DNA of 13,604 nucleotides from JAFAXD01 sp035472475 (lineage in GTDB: Bacteria; Pseudomonadota; Alphaproteobacteria; Rhizobiales; Xanthobacteraceae), in contig DATIPA010000229.1 in the NCBI GenBank assembly GCA_035472475.1, forward strand, positions 1 through 13,604, read 5' to 3'. Below the pieces are notes generated by a model, which was not told where the DNA came from, did not search any database, and saw only the letters and a program-made list of their open reading frames with translations. A program made the translations under genes and the position numbers. Shown in pieces: positions 6,112-12,647 of this stretch. Position 1 is the first letter of the stretch. The number at the start of each line of letters is the position of its first letter.

Positions 6112-6283
6112 CGTCAACACATATGGCAGAACCGGCCGCGGTTGGCCCGTGAAACTCGCAAAATAGCGCTGTGGCGCCAAGTGCGGCGCGCGCAAACGAT
6201 CGTCTCAACGGCTTGGCTTGCCCAACCACGGCCACATCCCATGGTATAACGGCGGCTGGGCCCAGGTATGCCCGGGGGACCTA

Positions 6284-7444
6284 ATGGGATCGATCGGCCG
6301 CTACATCCTTCGAACGACGATCGGAGCGTTTTTCCTGGTGCTCGCGAGCCTGACCGCGATCATCTGGGTCAGCTACGCCTTGCGCGACATTGATCTCATG
6401 ACGAGCCAGGGGCAGACCATCCTGACGTTCATCGAGATCACAAGCCTGGTCATCCCTCAGCTCGTGCTGGTCATCGCACCGGTCGCCTTTGTCATCGCGG
6501 TGTCTCAGATTTTGATGAAGCTTGCGGGCGATTCCGAGATCATCGTCATGAATGCGGCGGGGATGTCCCCGTGGCTGCTGTTTCGTGCGTTCTTTGGGGC
6601 TGCGGTGCTGGTCTCGGCGTTGGTGTTATTCGTCAGTGCCTATCTCTCACCGGAATGCCTGCGCATCCTGCGTCGCTGGGCGACCGAGGTGCGGGCTGAT
6701 GTGGTCGCCAATATCGTGCAGCCCGGGCGTTTTCTCACGCTCGAGCCGGGACTCCTGTTCCACATCCGCGAGCGCCAGCCCAACGGAGTTCTGGTCGGGA
6801 TATTCGTCGATGACCATCGCAATCCCAAAGAGCAGGTCACGCTGCTGGCCGAACAGGGTCAGATTGTTGAAATCGACGGCGGTTCATTTCTGATCCTGCA
6901 ACACGGCAGCGTACAGCGGCAGCGCGCCGCCGAACGCGATCCGACCATCGTGAATTTCGATAGTTACGCATTCGATCTGTCGAGTTTCTCTCACAATACG
7001 CGCACGCTCGCTTACCCGGCTCGCGAGCGCTATACGTGGGAGCTGATCGCGCCCCCGCATGACGATCCGGTTTTTCTGAAGGAGCCGGGGGAATTCCGGG
7101 CCGAATTGCACGATCGCATCGTCACGCCGCTCTATCCGCTGGCATTCGTCGTGATCGCCTACGTTTATCTTGGCGCTCCGCGTACGACACGGCAAAACCG
7201 CGCCATGGCCGTCGTCTCGGCGATTTTCGGGGTTGCTGTCCTGCGGCTGGCCGGATTCGTCAGCATCGTGGCCGGTGCCCACACGGCAGTCATGCTGTCG
7301 ATTCAGTATGTCGCGCTCGCGCTCGTTTTCATCCTAGGATACATCGCGATCGATCGCGGAATGCTGATCGAGCCTCCCGCCTGGTTCACAAATTTGGTCG
7401 CCGTCGTGACCGAACGTATCCAGCGCCGGTTCGCGACTTCGTGA
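6284..7444 (+). CDS. lptF: LPS export ABC transporter permease LptF
   Basis: LptF pairs with LptG and the ATPase LptB in the inner membrane to extract lipopolysaccharide and pass it to LptC and LptA. The 386-residue product has three N-terminal membrane helices (about 13-33, 52-76, 100-122), a periplasmic beta-jellyroll (about 150-245, containing IVQPGRF and the strand LVGIFVDDHRNPKEQVTLLAEQG) and three C-terminal helices (278-298, 306-329, 335-356). The cytoplasmic coupling segment LAGDSEIIVMNAAGMSP (80-96) matches the family's LptB contact. The N-terminus MGSIGRYILRTT and the context GIDLMTSQGQT-like (here DIDLMTSQGQT, 36-44) fit alphaproteobacterial LptF. The start at 6284 follows GGGGGA; an in-frame ATG at 6218 would add 22 unlikely residues. 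Unlike the usual lptF-lptG pair, the next gene is rpmJ. Confidence 0.92.
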   Translation: MGSIGRYILRTTIGAFFLVLASLTAIIWVSYALRDIDLMTSQGQTILTFIEITSLVIPQLVLVIAPVAFVIAVSQILMKLAGDSEIIVMNAAGMSPWLLFRAFFGAAVLVSALVLFVSAYLSPECLRILRRWATEVRADVVANIVQPGRFLTLEPGLLFHIRERQPNGVLVGIFVDDHRNPKEQVTLLAEQGQIVEIDGGSFLILQHGSVQRQRAAERDPTIVNFDSYAFDLSSFSHNTRTLAYPARERYTWELIAPPHDDPVFLKEPGEFRAELHDRIVTPLYPLAFVVIAYVYLGAPRTTRQNRAMAVVSAIFGVAVLRLAGFVSIVAGAHTAVMLSIQYVALALVFILGYIAIDRGMLIEPPAWFTNLVAVVTERIQRRFATS

Positions 7445-7489
7445 AGCTCGAGCCTGCCGCCGTCGGATGGGCGTGGATCTTATCCGCGA

Positions 7490-7518
7490 TTGACGCCGCG
7501 TGCCCCGGTGCCTATGGT
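7490..7518 (+). promoter_or_regulatory. Sigma70-type promoter of rpmJ
   Basis: TTGACG (7490-7495) and TATGGT (7513-7518) are separated by 17 bases. The predicted start is near 7525, giving a leader of about 47 bases. This lies downstream of the lptF stop codon, so rpmJ has its own promoter. Confidence 0.65.
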
Positions 7519-7571
7519 CCGCGCCAAATTCGACCGGTACGGCCCGTGCGCGGGCCGCAAAGGGGTTATCT

Positions 7572-7697
7572 ATGAAAGTCCGCAATTCATTGAAATCGCT
7601 GCGCGGCCGTCACCGTGACAACCGCATCGTCCGGCGCAAGGGCCGCGTGTACGTCATCAACAAGACCCAGCGTCGCTTCAAGGCTCGACAGGGTTGA
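7572..7697 (+). CDS. rpmJ: 50S ribosomal protein L36 (zinc-free type)
   Basis: The 41-residue, strongly basic protein MKVRNSLKSLRGRHRDNRIV... matches L36, the smallest large-subunit ribosomal protein, in the form found in alphaproteobacteria. The Cys and His ligands of the zinc-ribbon (C+) type are absent; there is no cysteine at all, so this is the C- type that needs no zinc. AAAGGGG lies just upstream of the ATG. It is monocistronic, as is common for this rpmJ form, which lies away from the large ribosomal operon. Confidence 0.97.
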   Translation: MKVRNSLKSLRGRHRDNRIVRRKGRVYVINKTQRRFKARQG

Positions 7698-7716
7698 GGC
7701 GGCCGGATGCGTTGAG

Positions 7717-7748
7717 CGGGGCGCCGGCCCCCGCGCGGACGCGCCCCG
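7717..7748 (+). terminator. Hairpin after rpmJ, possible terminator
   Basis: CGGGGCGC (7717-7724) pairs perfectly with GCGCCCCG (7741-7748) over a 16-base GC-rich loop, 20 bases after the rpmJ stop. No T-tract directly follows, so its terminator role is uncertain. Confidence 0.35.
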
Positions 7749-7809
7749 ATACACGCAGGTTTGACACCGCGGAACTTGCTCGCGTCCGCGATCGCTCTAA
7801 ACTGCACCC

Positions 7810-8436
7810 ATGATTCCGAGATTGTCGACCCTGCTCGCGGCCGTGGCCCTGCTGGGACTGGGCTCGGCCGATGCCGCGCTGGCGCAACGAGTTCCGGGCC
7901 AGCCGCTGGTTGCGCCGCCCTCTGACGTCCCCAAGGTGCCGCCGCGTGCGGATCGCACACGCAACCTCGAGTTCCTGCTCGGGGCCCTCAAGGTAGCTCC
8001 CGACGATACCAGCGCCAAAGCGATCGAAGACCGCATCTGGGCGCTGTGGATGGTCTCGGGCAGCGATACTGTCGACGTGTTGATGTCGCGGGTCAAAGAG
8101 GCGAGCGACACCGAAAACTATACGCTCGCGATCCGGCTGCTCGATGCGGTGATCGAGATCGATCCCGATTTTGTGGAAGCCTGGAACCGACGCGCAACGA
8201 TATTCTTCCTGCAGAAGGACTACAGCAGTTCGCTCGCCGATATCATGCACGTGCTTGCCCAGGAACCGCGCCATTTCGGTGCGCTCGCAGGGCTTGGCAC
8301 CATTCTCGAGGAAGTCGGCGACGACAGGCACGCGCTCGATGCTTATCGCAAGGCGCTGGCCGTGCATCCGCATCTCAAGGGCGTCGCCGAGCACGTCAAA
8401 TCCCTGACCGACAAGGTCGAGGGACGGAACATTTAG
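7810..8436 (+). CDS. Periplasmic tetratricopeptide-repeat protein
   Basis: The 208-residue protein begins with a cleavable signal peptide (residues 1-25, cleavage after ALA before QRVPG), followed by a proline-rich linker (about 29-46). Residues about 88-189 form three degenerate TPR units, for example YTLAIRLLDAVIEIDPDFVEAWNRRATIFF (104-133) and the unit ending ALDAYRKALAVHPHLKG. TPR proteins are scaffolds for protein contacts; the partner is unknown. No clear SD precedes the ATG (AACTGCACCC), although TTGACA occurs at 7761-7766 without a convincing -10, so the message may have a very short leader. It converges with pyk, a REP-like element lying between. Confidence 0.85.
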   Translation: MIPRLSTLLAAVALLGLGSADAALAQRVPGQPLVAPPSDVPKVPPRADRTRNLEFLLGALKVAPDDTSAKAIEDRIWALWMVSGSDTVDVLMSRVKEASDTENYTLAIRLLDAVIEIDPDFVEAWNRRATIFFLQKDYSSSLADIMHVLAQEPRHFGALAGLGTILEEVGDDRHALDAYRKALAVHPHLKGVAEHVKSLTDKVEGRNI

Positions 8437-8470
8437 CGTCCGTCACTTAGCGAACCAAGCCTCTCTGCGG

Positions 8471-8555
8471 CATGACCGGGCTATCCCGGCCATCCACGCC
8501 TTTCTTCCGTCGCAAGGCGGTGAAGACCTGGATGCCCGCGATCAGCGCGGGCATG
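8471..8555. repeat. REP/BIME-like intergenic inverted repeat
   Basis: The left arm beginning CATGACCGGGCTATCCCGGC (8471) and the right arm ending GCGCGGGCATG (8555) are imperfect inverted copies that share CATG at the ends and CCATCCA / TGGATG inward. Each arm is also a hairpin of its own: CCGGG-CTAT-CCCGG (8476-8489) and GCCCGCG-ATCAG-CGCGGGC (8534-8552). From memory, elements with the core CCGGGCTTGTCCCGGCCATC are dispersed in hundreds of intergenic sites in Bradyrhizobium and Rhodopseudomonas genomes. This copy lies between two convergent genes, where it could terminate transcription from both sides. Confidence 0.65.
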
Positions 8556-8579
8556 AGAGCGTCATTGCGTGGCGGCAGC

Positions 8580-9998
8580 TTATGCTCCCACAAACGCGAT
8601 CCGAACCATGTTGGTTGCACCGGGCGTGCCGAACGGGACACCGGCCACGATGATGATGCGCTGGCCCGCGTTCGCGAAGCCTTCCTGGAACGCGATCTGA
8701 CAGGCGCGCTGCACCATGTCGTCCTGGTCTTTGGCGTCCTCGCACACGACGCAATGCACGCCCCACACAACGGCGAGACGCCGGCCGGTCGACAGGTTGG
8801 GCGAGAGCGCGACGGTTAGCGGCTTTGGTCGCTCGCGCGCGACCCGCAACGCCGTCGACCCGGACGAGGTCCAGCACACGATCGCGGCGAGATCCACGGT
8901 CTCGGCGATCTGGCGCGCCGCCGCGGCGATGGCATCCGCACCCGTTGCCTCCGGCTCATTGCGCTGGGCATGAATGATGCTGCGGTAGGTCGGGTCACTT
9001 TCGACCTCTTCGGCGATCCGATTCATGGTGCCGACGGCCTCGATCGGGTATTTCCCGGCGGCCGATTCAGCCGACAGCATCACCGCATCCGCGCCCTCAA
9101 AAATCGCCGTGGCGACGTCGGTGACTTCCGCCCGCGTCGGCACCGGACTTGCAATCATCGATTCCAGCATCTGGGTTGCCACCACCACCGGCTTGCCGGC
9201 GCGGCGCGCGGCGCGCGTCATTTGCTTCTGCACGCCCGGCACCTTTTCTAACGGCAACTCGACGCCGAGATCACCGCGCGCAACCATCAGCGCGTCGGCG
9301 ATCTCGAGGATCTCGGCGAGCCGCGCCACCGCCTGCGGCTTCTCGATCTTCGCCATCACGGCGGCGCGTCCGCGCGCGATTTTCTTGGCCTCGGCGATGT
9401 CTTCTGACCGCTGGATGAAGGAAAGCCCGATCCAATCGACGCCGGCTTCAAGCACGGCGTCGAGATCGGAGCGGTCCTTAGCGGTCAATGCCGGTAAAGC
9501 GATCGTCGTGTCGGGCAGGTTGACGCCCTTGCGGGCCGACAACTTGCCGCCAACCTCGACGCGGGTGACAGCGCGCTCAGGCGAGGTTTCGATTGCGACC
9601 AGACGGATCTTGCCGTCGTCGAGCAACAGTTTGTGACCCGGTTCGAGTGCCGAGAGAATTTCCGGATGGGGAAGCTGAACACGCTCAACAGTCCCCTCCT
9701 TCGGATCGGCATCGAGCACGAAGGTCGCGCCTTCCGCGAGCATCACGGCGTCGCTCGCGAATGCGCCGATGCGTAATTTGGGCCCTTGCAGATCGGCCAG
9801 GATGCCGATCGGTCGGTTGCGCTTGCGCTCCACGTCGCGGATCGCGGCGACGAGGTTGCGCATGCGATCCTGCGGGGTGTGACTCATGTTGATGCGAAAA
9901 ACGTCGGCACCAGTCTCGAACAGCCGCTCAATCGTCGCGGCTTCCGATGACGCTGGCCCAAGCGTTGCGACGATCTTGGCGCGGCGTTGCCGCCTCAT
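8580..9998 (-). CDS. pyk: Pyruvate kinase
   Basis: Pyruvate kinase transfers phosphate from phosphoenolpyruvate to ADP, the last step of glycolysis, in the cytoplasm. The 472-residue product has the usual length. It shows RRAKIVATLGP (5-14), the substrate loop FRINMSH (34-40; Arg35, Asn37, Ser39), DLQGPKLRIG (69-78), WIGLSFIQ (189-196), the catalytic signature AVMAKIEKPQAV (213-224, Lys217, Glu219), metal Asp243 in ARGDLG, the helix VATQMLESM (273-281) and MLSAESAAGKYP (307-318). Lys74, in the place of the Glu that marks K+-dependent enzymes, together with Leu70, Gln71 and Ile77, predicts K+-independence. The start overlaps the upstream DUF1036 stop by four bases (ATGA), indicating translational coupling. 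It is the last gene of a three-gene operon. Confidence 0.97.
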   Translation of the reverse strand: MRRQRRAKIVATLGPASSEAATIERLFETGADVFRINMSHTPQDRMRNLVAAIRDVERKRNRPIGILADLQGPKLRIGAFASDAVMLAEGATFVLDADPKEGTVERVQLPHPEILSALEPGHKLLLDDGKIRLVAIETSPERAVTRVEVGGKLSARKGVNLPDTTIALPALTAKDRSDLDAVLEAGVDWIGLSFIQRSEDIAEAKKIARGRAAVMAKIEKPQAVARLAEILEIADALMVARGDLGVELPLEKVPGVQKQMTRAARRAGKPVVVATQMLESMIASPVPTRAEVTDVATAIFEGADAVMLSAESAAGKYPIEAVGTMNRIAEEVESDPTYRSIIHAQRNEPEATGADAIAAAARQIAETVDLAAIVCWTSSGSTALRVARERPKPLTVALSPNLSTGRRLAVVWGVHCVVCEDAKDQDDMVQRACQIAFQEGFANAGQRIIIVAGVPFGTPGATNMVRIAFVGA

Positions 9999-10564
9999 CG
10001 CGACGAGCCCCCCGGCGCCCGCTGCGGCGTCGGTGGCGGCTGCTGGTTTGCGGGCGGGATCGGAACCAACGGTTGGTTGGGGACGAGTGGTCGCGCCTGT
10101 TCGTTGGCGTCGGTCAACTGGACTGTCCATGACTGCTGCTCGCTGGTATCGACCTCGAAAAACCCGGTCCGGTCGAACCCGCGTGCCAGGCAATCCTCGG
10201 TGCCGCGCACGGTAAATTCCTTGTCGCGCGTGCACATGAACGCCTGACCGGACCACTCGCCGCCACGGTCATAGTCGACCGCATAGATGTAATAGAATCG
10301 GGCGACGAGTGTTCCACGCAGCAGGGTCTCGCAGGAGCGCGAGGCAAGGTTCCACCACCCCTCGGTGGTCCAGCCGTCCTTGTCCTTGTACCCGATCGCG
10401 ATACCGACGCGGCTGGCCGTATTGTTGCAGAGGCGGAAATCCGCCGCGGCCGGCTGGGCCGACCCGGCCAGCAGGGCGGCCGCGAGGATCATCGGTAGGG
10501 CTGCTGCGATAACCCCACGCCACAAAGCACAGCGCCAATTGTGCGCGTCAGGGATCAACCGCAT
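9995..10564 (-). CDS. DUF1036 family exported protein
   Basis: This 189-residue protein has a signal peptide (about 1-41, hydrophobic ALPMILAAALLAGSAQPAAA, cleavage before DFRLCNN). It is followed by a DUF1036 domain (about 43-145): FRLCNNTASRVGIAIGY, WTTEGWWNL, C-rich RSCETLLRG, FYYIYAVDY and FMCTRDKEFTVRGTEDCLARGFDRTGFFEVDT. Four cysteines in the mature domain may form disulfides in the periplasm. A Pro/Gln-rich tail ends the protein. The molecular function of DUF1036 is unknown. The ATG at 10564 is chosen over far-upstream codons because the signal peptide starts there. It lies 49 bases after the glycerate kinase stop and overlaps pyk by four bases, so the three genes are probably one transcript. 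Confidence 0.9.
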   Translation of the reverse strand: MRLIPDAHNWRCALWRGVIAAALPMILAAALLAGSAQPAAADFRLCNNTASRVGIAIGYKDKDGWTTEGWWNLASRSCETLLRGTLVARFYYIYAVDYDRGGEWSGQAFMCTRDKEFTVRGTEDCLARGFDRTGFFEVDTSEQQSWTVQLTDANEQARPLVPNQPLVPIPPANQQPPPTPQRAPGGSSR

Positions 10565-10613
10565 GGTCCTCGGTCTTGCTGTCATTCGGCTCGCCGGGAT
10601 TTCGGTTGAGGAT

Positions 10614-11900
10614 TCAGGGTCTGTCAACGAGGATGGCACGGAAATCATTGACGTTGGTATAGGTCGGACCTGGCCGGAGCAGGTCGCCCAGCCGGGCGAA
10701 AAAGCCGGTAGAATCGTTGTCCGCAAGAAAGAGGGCGGGATCGAGGCCGAGCGCGCGGGCGCGGGCCGCGCTTTGGCTGTCGACAATGGCCCCGGCCGGG
10801 TCATCGGGCAGGCCGGTCCCGCCGTCCGTGCCGTCTGTGTCGCCCGCAATGGCCGCAAGGCCCGCGAGTCCGTCGAATTCGTGGACGAGCGCCAGCGCGT
10901 ATTCCTGGTTGGGCCCACCGCGGCCCCGGCCTCGAATTGTGACCGTTAGCTCGCCGCCCGAAAGGACCGCGGCGCGGCGGTGCTGTGCGGCGAGATCGCG
11001 GGCGAGGTCGGCATGGACCGCCGCCACCGCGCGGGCCTCACCTTCGATGCGGTCACCCAGCAGAACACATTCGTAGCCGGCGGCCTGCACACGTTCGGCG
11101 GCCGTTCGCAAAGCATCCGCGGGTCGCGCCACGGTCACAAACTCGGTGCCTGCGAATATGGCATCGCCCGGTTTGGGCGTTTCGTTGCGCGGGTCGCGCA
11201 GGGCGTGCGTGACCCCAGCGGGCAGCAAAAGCTGGTAGCGCGCCGCGACCGCGCGCGCGTCGGCAAGGGTCGATGGATCAGGCACGGTTGGACCCGAGCC
11301 GATCACCGCCGGATCGTCGCCCGGCACGTCCGAGATCGCCAATGTCACGACCCGCGCGGGCCGTGCGCGGGCGGCGAGCCGTCCGCCCTTGATGGCCGAG
11401 AGGTGTTTGCGCAGCGTGTTGATCTCGCCGATCGAGGCCCCGGATTTTAGGAGCTGACGCGTCACTGCTTGTTTTTCGGCGAGCGTCACGCCTGCCGCCG
11501 GCGCGATCAACGCCGCCGAGGCACCGCCCGACATCAGTACAAGAACGAGATCGTGCTCGGTTGCGCCCTCGGCGAGTGCGAGCATTCGCTCCGCTGCCGC
11601 GAGGCCGGCCGCATCCGGCACCGGGTGTCCGGCTTCGATGAGCGCAACCCGACGGGTCGGCCGGCCATAACCGTGGCGGGTCACCGCGATGCCGTCGAGG
11701 CGTGCCCCAGGCAGTCCAAGCTCATCGAGATAGTGACGTTCCGCCACCTCGGTCATCGAGCCCGCGGCCTTGCCTGCGGCCAGCACGAGGAGCCTCCCCA
11801 CCGGCGGCGGAGGAAGGAAGCGCGCGAGGCACCCGGCCGGGTGAACGGACGCGACCGCGGCATCGAACAAGTCTTTTAGAAACGCGCGGGATGAGGTCAC
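10614..11900 (-). CDS. Glycerate 2-kinase (MOFRL/GckA family)
   Basis: Glycerate 2-kinase of this family phosphorylates D-glycerate with ATP to 2-phosphoglycerate, linking the serine-cycle, glyoxylate or tartrate routes to lower glycolysis. From the GTG at 11900 the product is 428 residues, the family size. Landmarks are VLAAGKAAGSM (39-49, active Lys44), EAGHPVPD (89-96), LMSGGASAAL (122-131), INTLRKHLSAIKGGRLA (160-176), LAISDVPGDDPAVIGSGPT (187-205), AVLSGGE (311-317), GRGGPNQEYAL (326-336), AGDTDGTDG (352-360) and the C-terminal TYTNVNDF (413-420). A GTG at 11981 would add 27 residues and has GGAGG only two bases away, so the shorter start is preferred but not certain. Downstream are DUF1036 and pyk on the same strand; its product feeds pyruvate kinase through enolase. 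Confidence 0.93.
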   Translation of the reverse strand: MTSSRAFLKDLFDAAVASVHPAGCLARFLPPPPVGRLLVLAAGKAAGSMTEVAERHYLDELGLPGARLDGIAVTRHGYGRPTRRVALIEAGHPVPDAAGLAAAERMLALAEGATEHDLVLVLMSGGASAALIAPAAGVTLAEKQAVTRQLLKSGASIGEINTLRKHLSAIKGGRLAARARPARVVTLAISDVPGDDPAVIGSGPTVPDPSTLADARAVAARYQLLLPAGVTHALRDPRNETPKPGDAIFAGTEFVTVARPADALRTAAERVQAAGYECVLLGDRIEGEARAVAAVHADLARDLAAQHRRAAVLSGGELTVTIRGRGRGGPNQEYALALVHEFDGLAGLAAIAGDTDGTDGGTGLPDDPAGAIVDSQSAARARALGLDPALFLADNDSTGFFARLGDLLRPGPTYTNVNDFRAILVDRP

Positions 11901-12047
11901 CGCCCATTGGTAGCCCGGATGGGGCGGCGGGGAAATTGCGATGGTGCGAGCCGGAGGGGCCGCGTTTTGCTCGATTCGCACGACCTCCGCTATCGGAGCC
12001 GCTTGATCCAGCTTATAATGATTTTAACCAAGAACCTCAGGGAGGAT

Positions 12048-12104
12048 ATGCGAACTCCGCGCGTCCGCGCTGCGACGCGCCATTCTACAGACAATCTGCG
12101 TTGA
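12048..12104 (+). CDS. Possible 18-codon leader peptide
   Basis: A short frame (ATG at 12048, TGA at 12102-12104) follows GGGAGG, but only two bases separate the site from the ATG, closer than normal. TATAAT occurs at 12014-12019 without a convincing -35. The frame lies upstream of two hairpins (12115-12141 and 12145-12158) and the molybdenum hydroxylase operon. It is plausible as a leader peptide but unproven. Confidence 0.2.
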   Translation: MRTPRVRAATRHSTDNLR

Positions 12105-12114
12105 TCCGCGCCGC

Positions 12115-12158
12115 TTGTGGCGGGCGGATTGCCGCCAACAAGTTGCGGGAAATCCCGC
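12115..12158 (+). promoter_or_regulatory. Two tandem hairpins in the leader of the molybdenum hydroxylase operon
   Basis: Hairpin A is TTGTGGCGG (12115-12123) with CCGCCAACAA (12132-12141), containing one bulged A. Hairpin B is GCGGG (12145-12149) with CCCGC (12154-12158) around AAAT. They end 31 bases before the first start codon, close enough to affect translation initiation. I cannot identify them as a known riboswitch. Confidence 0.3.
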
Positions 12159-12189
12159 GTGCAAGAACCGATTGCCAATGGAGAAGCGC

Positions 12190-12645
12190 ATGGCGAACAT
12201 CGCGTTTACGATCAACGGCAAAGCGGTCAGCGTAGAGGCCGAGCCCGATACGCCGCTGCTTTGGGTAGTGCGTGAGCAGCTCAAGCTCACTGGAACGAAG
12301 TTCGGTTGCGGGATCGCGCAGTGCGGTGCGTGTACCGTGCATCTGGACGGCCAGCCGGCCCGCTCGTGCAGCATCCAAATCTCCGACGTCGCTGGCAAAT
12401 CTGTGACGACCATCGAAGGTCTTTCGCCGGATGCAAGCCACCCGCTGCAAAAGGCTTGGATTGCGGAGCAGGTTCCGCAATGCGGCTACTGCCAGTCCGG
12501 GCAGATCATGCAGGCCGCGGCGCTGCTCGCACAGAATCCGAAGCCCACGCGCGATGAAATCGTTGCCCACATGGACGGCAATATCTGTCGCTGCGGGACC
12601 TATAGCCACATCATCGCCGCCATCCAGAGCGTGGGGAGGGCCTGA
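12190..12645 (+). CDS. (2Fe-2S)-binding small subunit of an isoquinoline-1-oxidoreductase-like molybdenum hydroxylase
   Basis: The 151-residue protein carries two [2Fe-2S] clusters that pass electrons from the molybdenum cofactor of the large subunit. The plant-type ferredoxin domain has ligands Cys40, Cys45, Cys48 and Cys60 (FGCGIAQCGACTVHLDGQPARSC). The helical second domain has Cys98, Cys101, Cys133 and Cys135 (PQCGYCQSGQIMQAAALL and MDGNICRCGTY). This CO/xanthine dehydrogenase small-subunit layout, with the GIAQCGACTVHLDG sequence, resembles IorA. The ATG at 12190 follows GGAGA (12180-12184); an in-frame ATG at 12178 lacks such a site. It ends two bases before the large-subunit ATG, so the two are co-translated. 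There is no signal peptide: it presumably leaves the cell with the Tat-signal-bearing large subunit. Confidence 0.95.
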   Translation: MANIAFTINGKAVSVEAEPDTPLLWVVREQLKLTGTKFGCGIAQCGACTVHLDGQPARSCSIQISDVAGKSVTTIEGLSPDASHPLQKAWIAEQVPQCGYCQSGQIMQAAALLAQNPKPTRDEIVAHMDGNICRCGTYSHIIAAIQSVGRA

Positions 12646-12647
12646 AC

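Noticed and set aside
7678..8394. Minus-strand open frame of 238 codons
   Set aside because: It is antisense to the TPR protein gene, which has a signal peptide and TPR motifs. No independent support was seen.
9999..10256. N-terminal extension of pyruvate kinase by 86 codons
   Set aside because: It reads through the DUF1036 gene in another frame. The family N-terminus (RRAKIVATLGP) begins just after the ATG at 9998, which overlaps the DUF1036 stop.
10565..10918. N-terminal extension of the DUF1036 protein by 118 codons
   Set aside because: It overlaps the glycerate kinase gene in a different frame and would bury the signal peptide.
10365..10949. Plus-strand open frame of 194 codons
   Set aside because: It is antisense across the DUF1036 and glycerate kinase genes and shows no motif or ribosome binding site; a shadow in GC-rich DNA.
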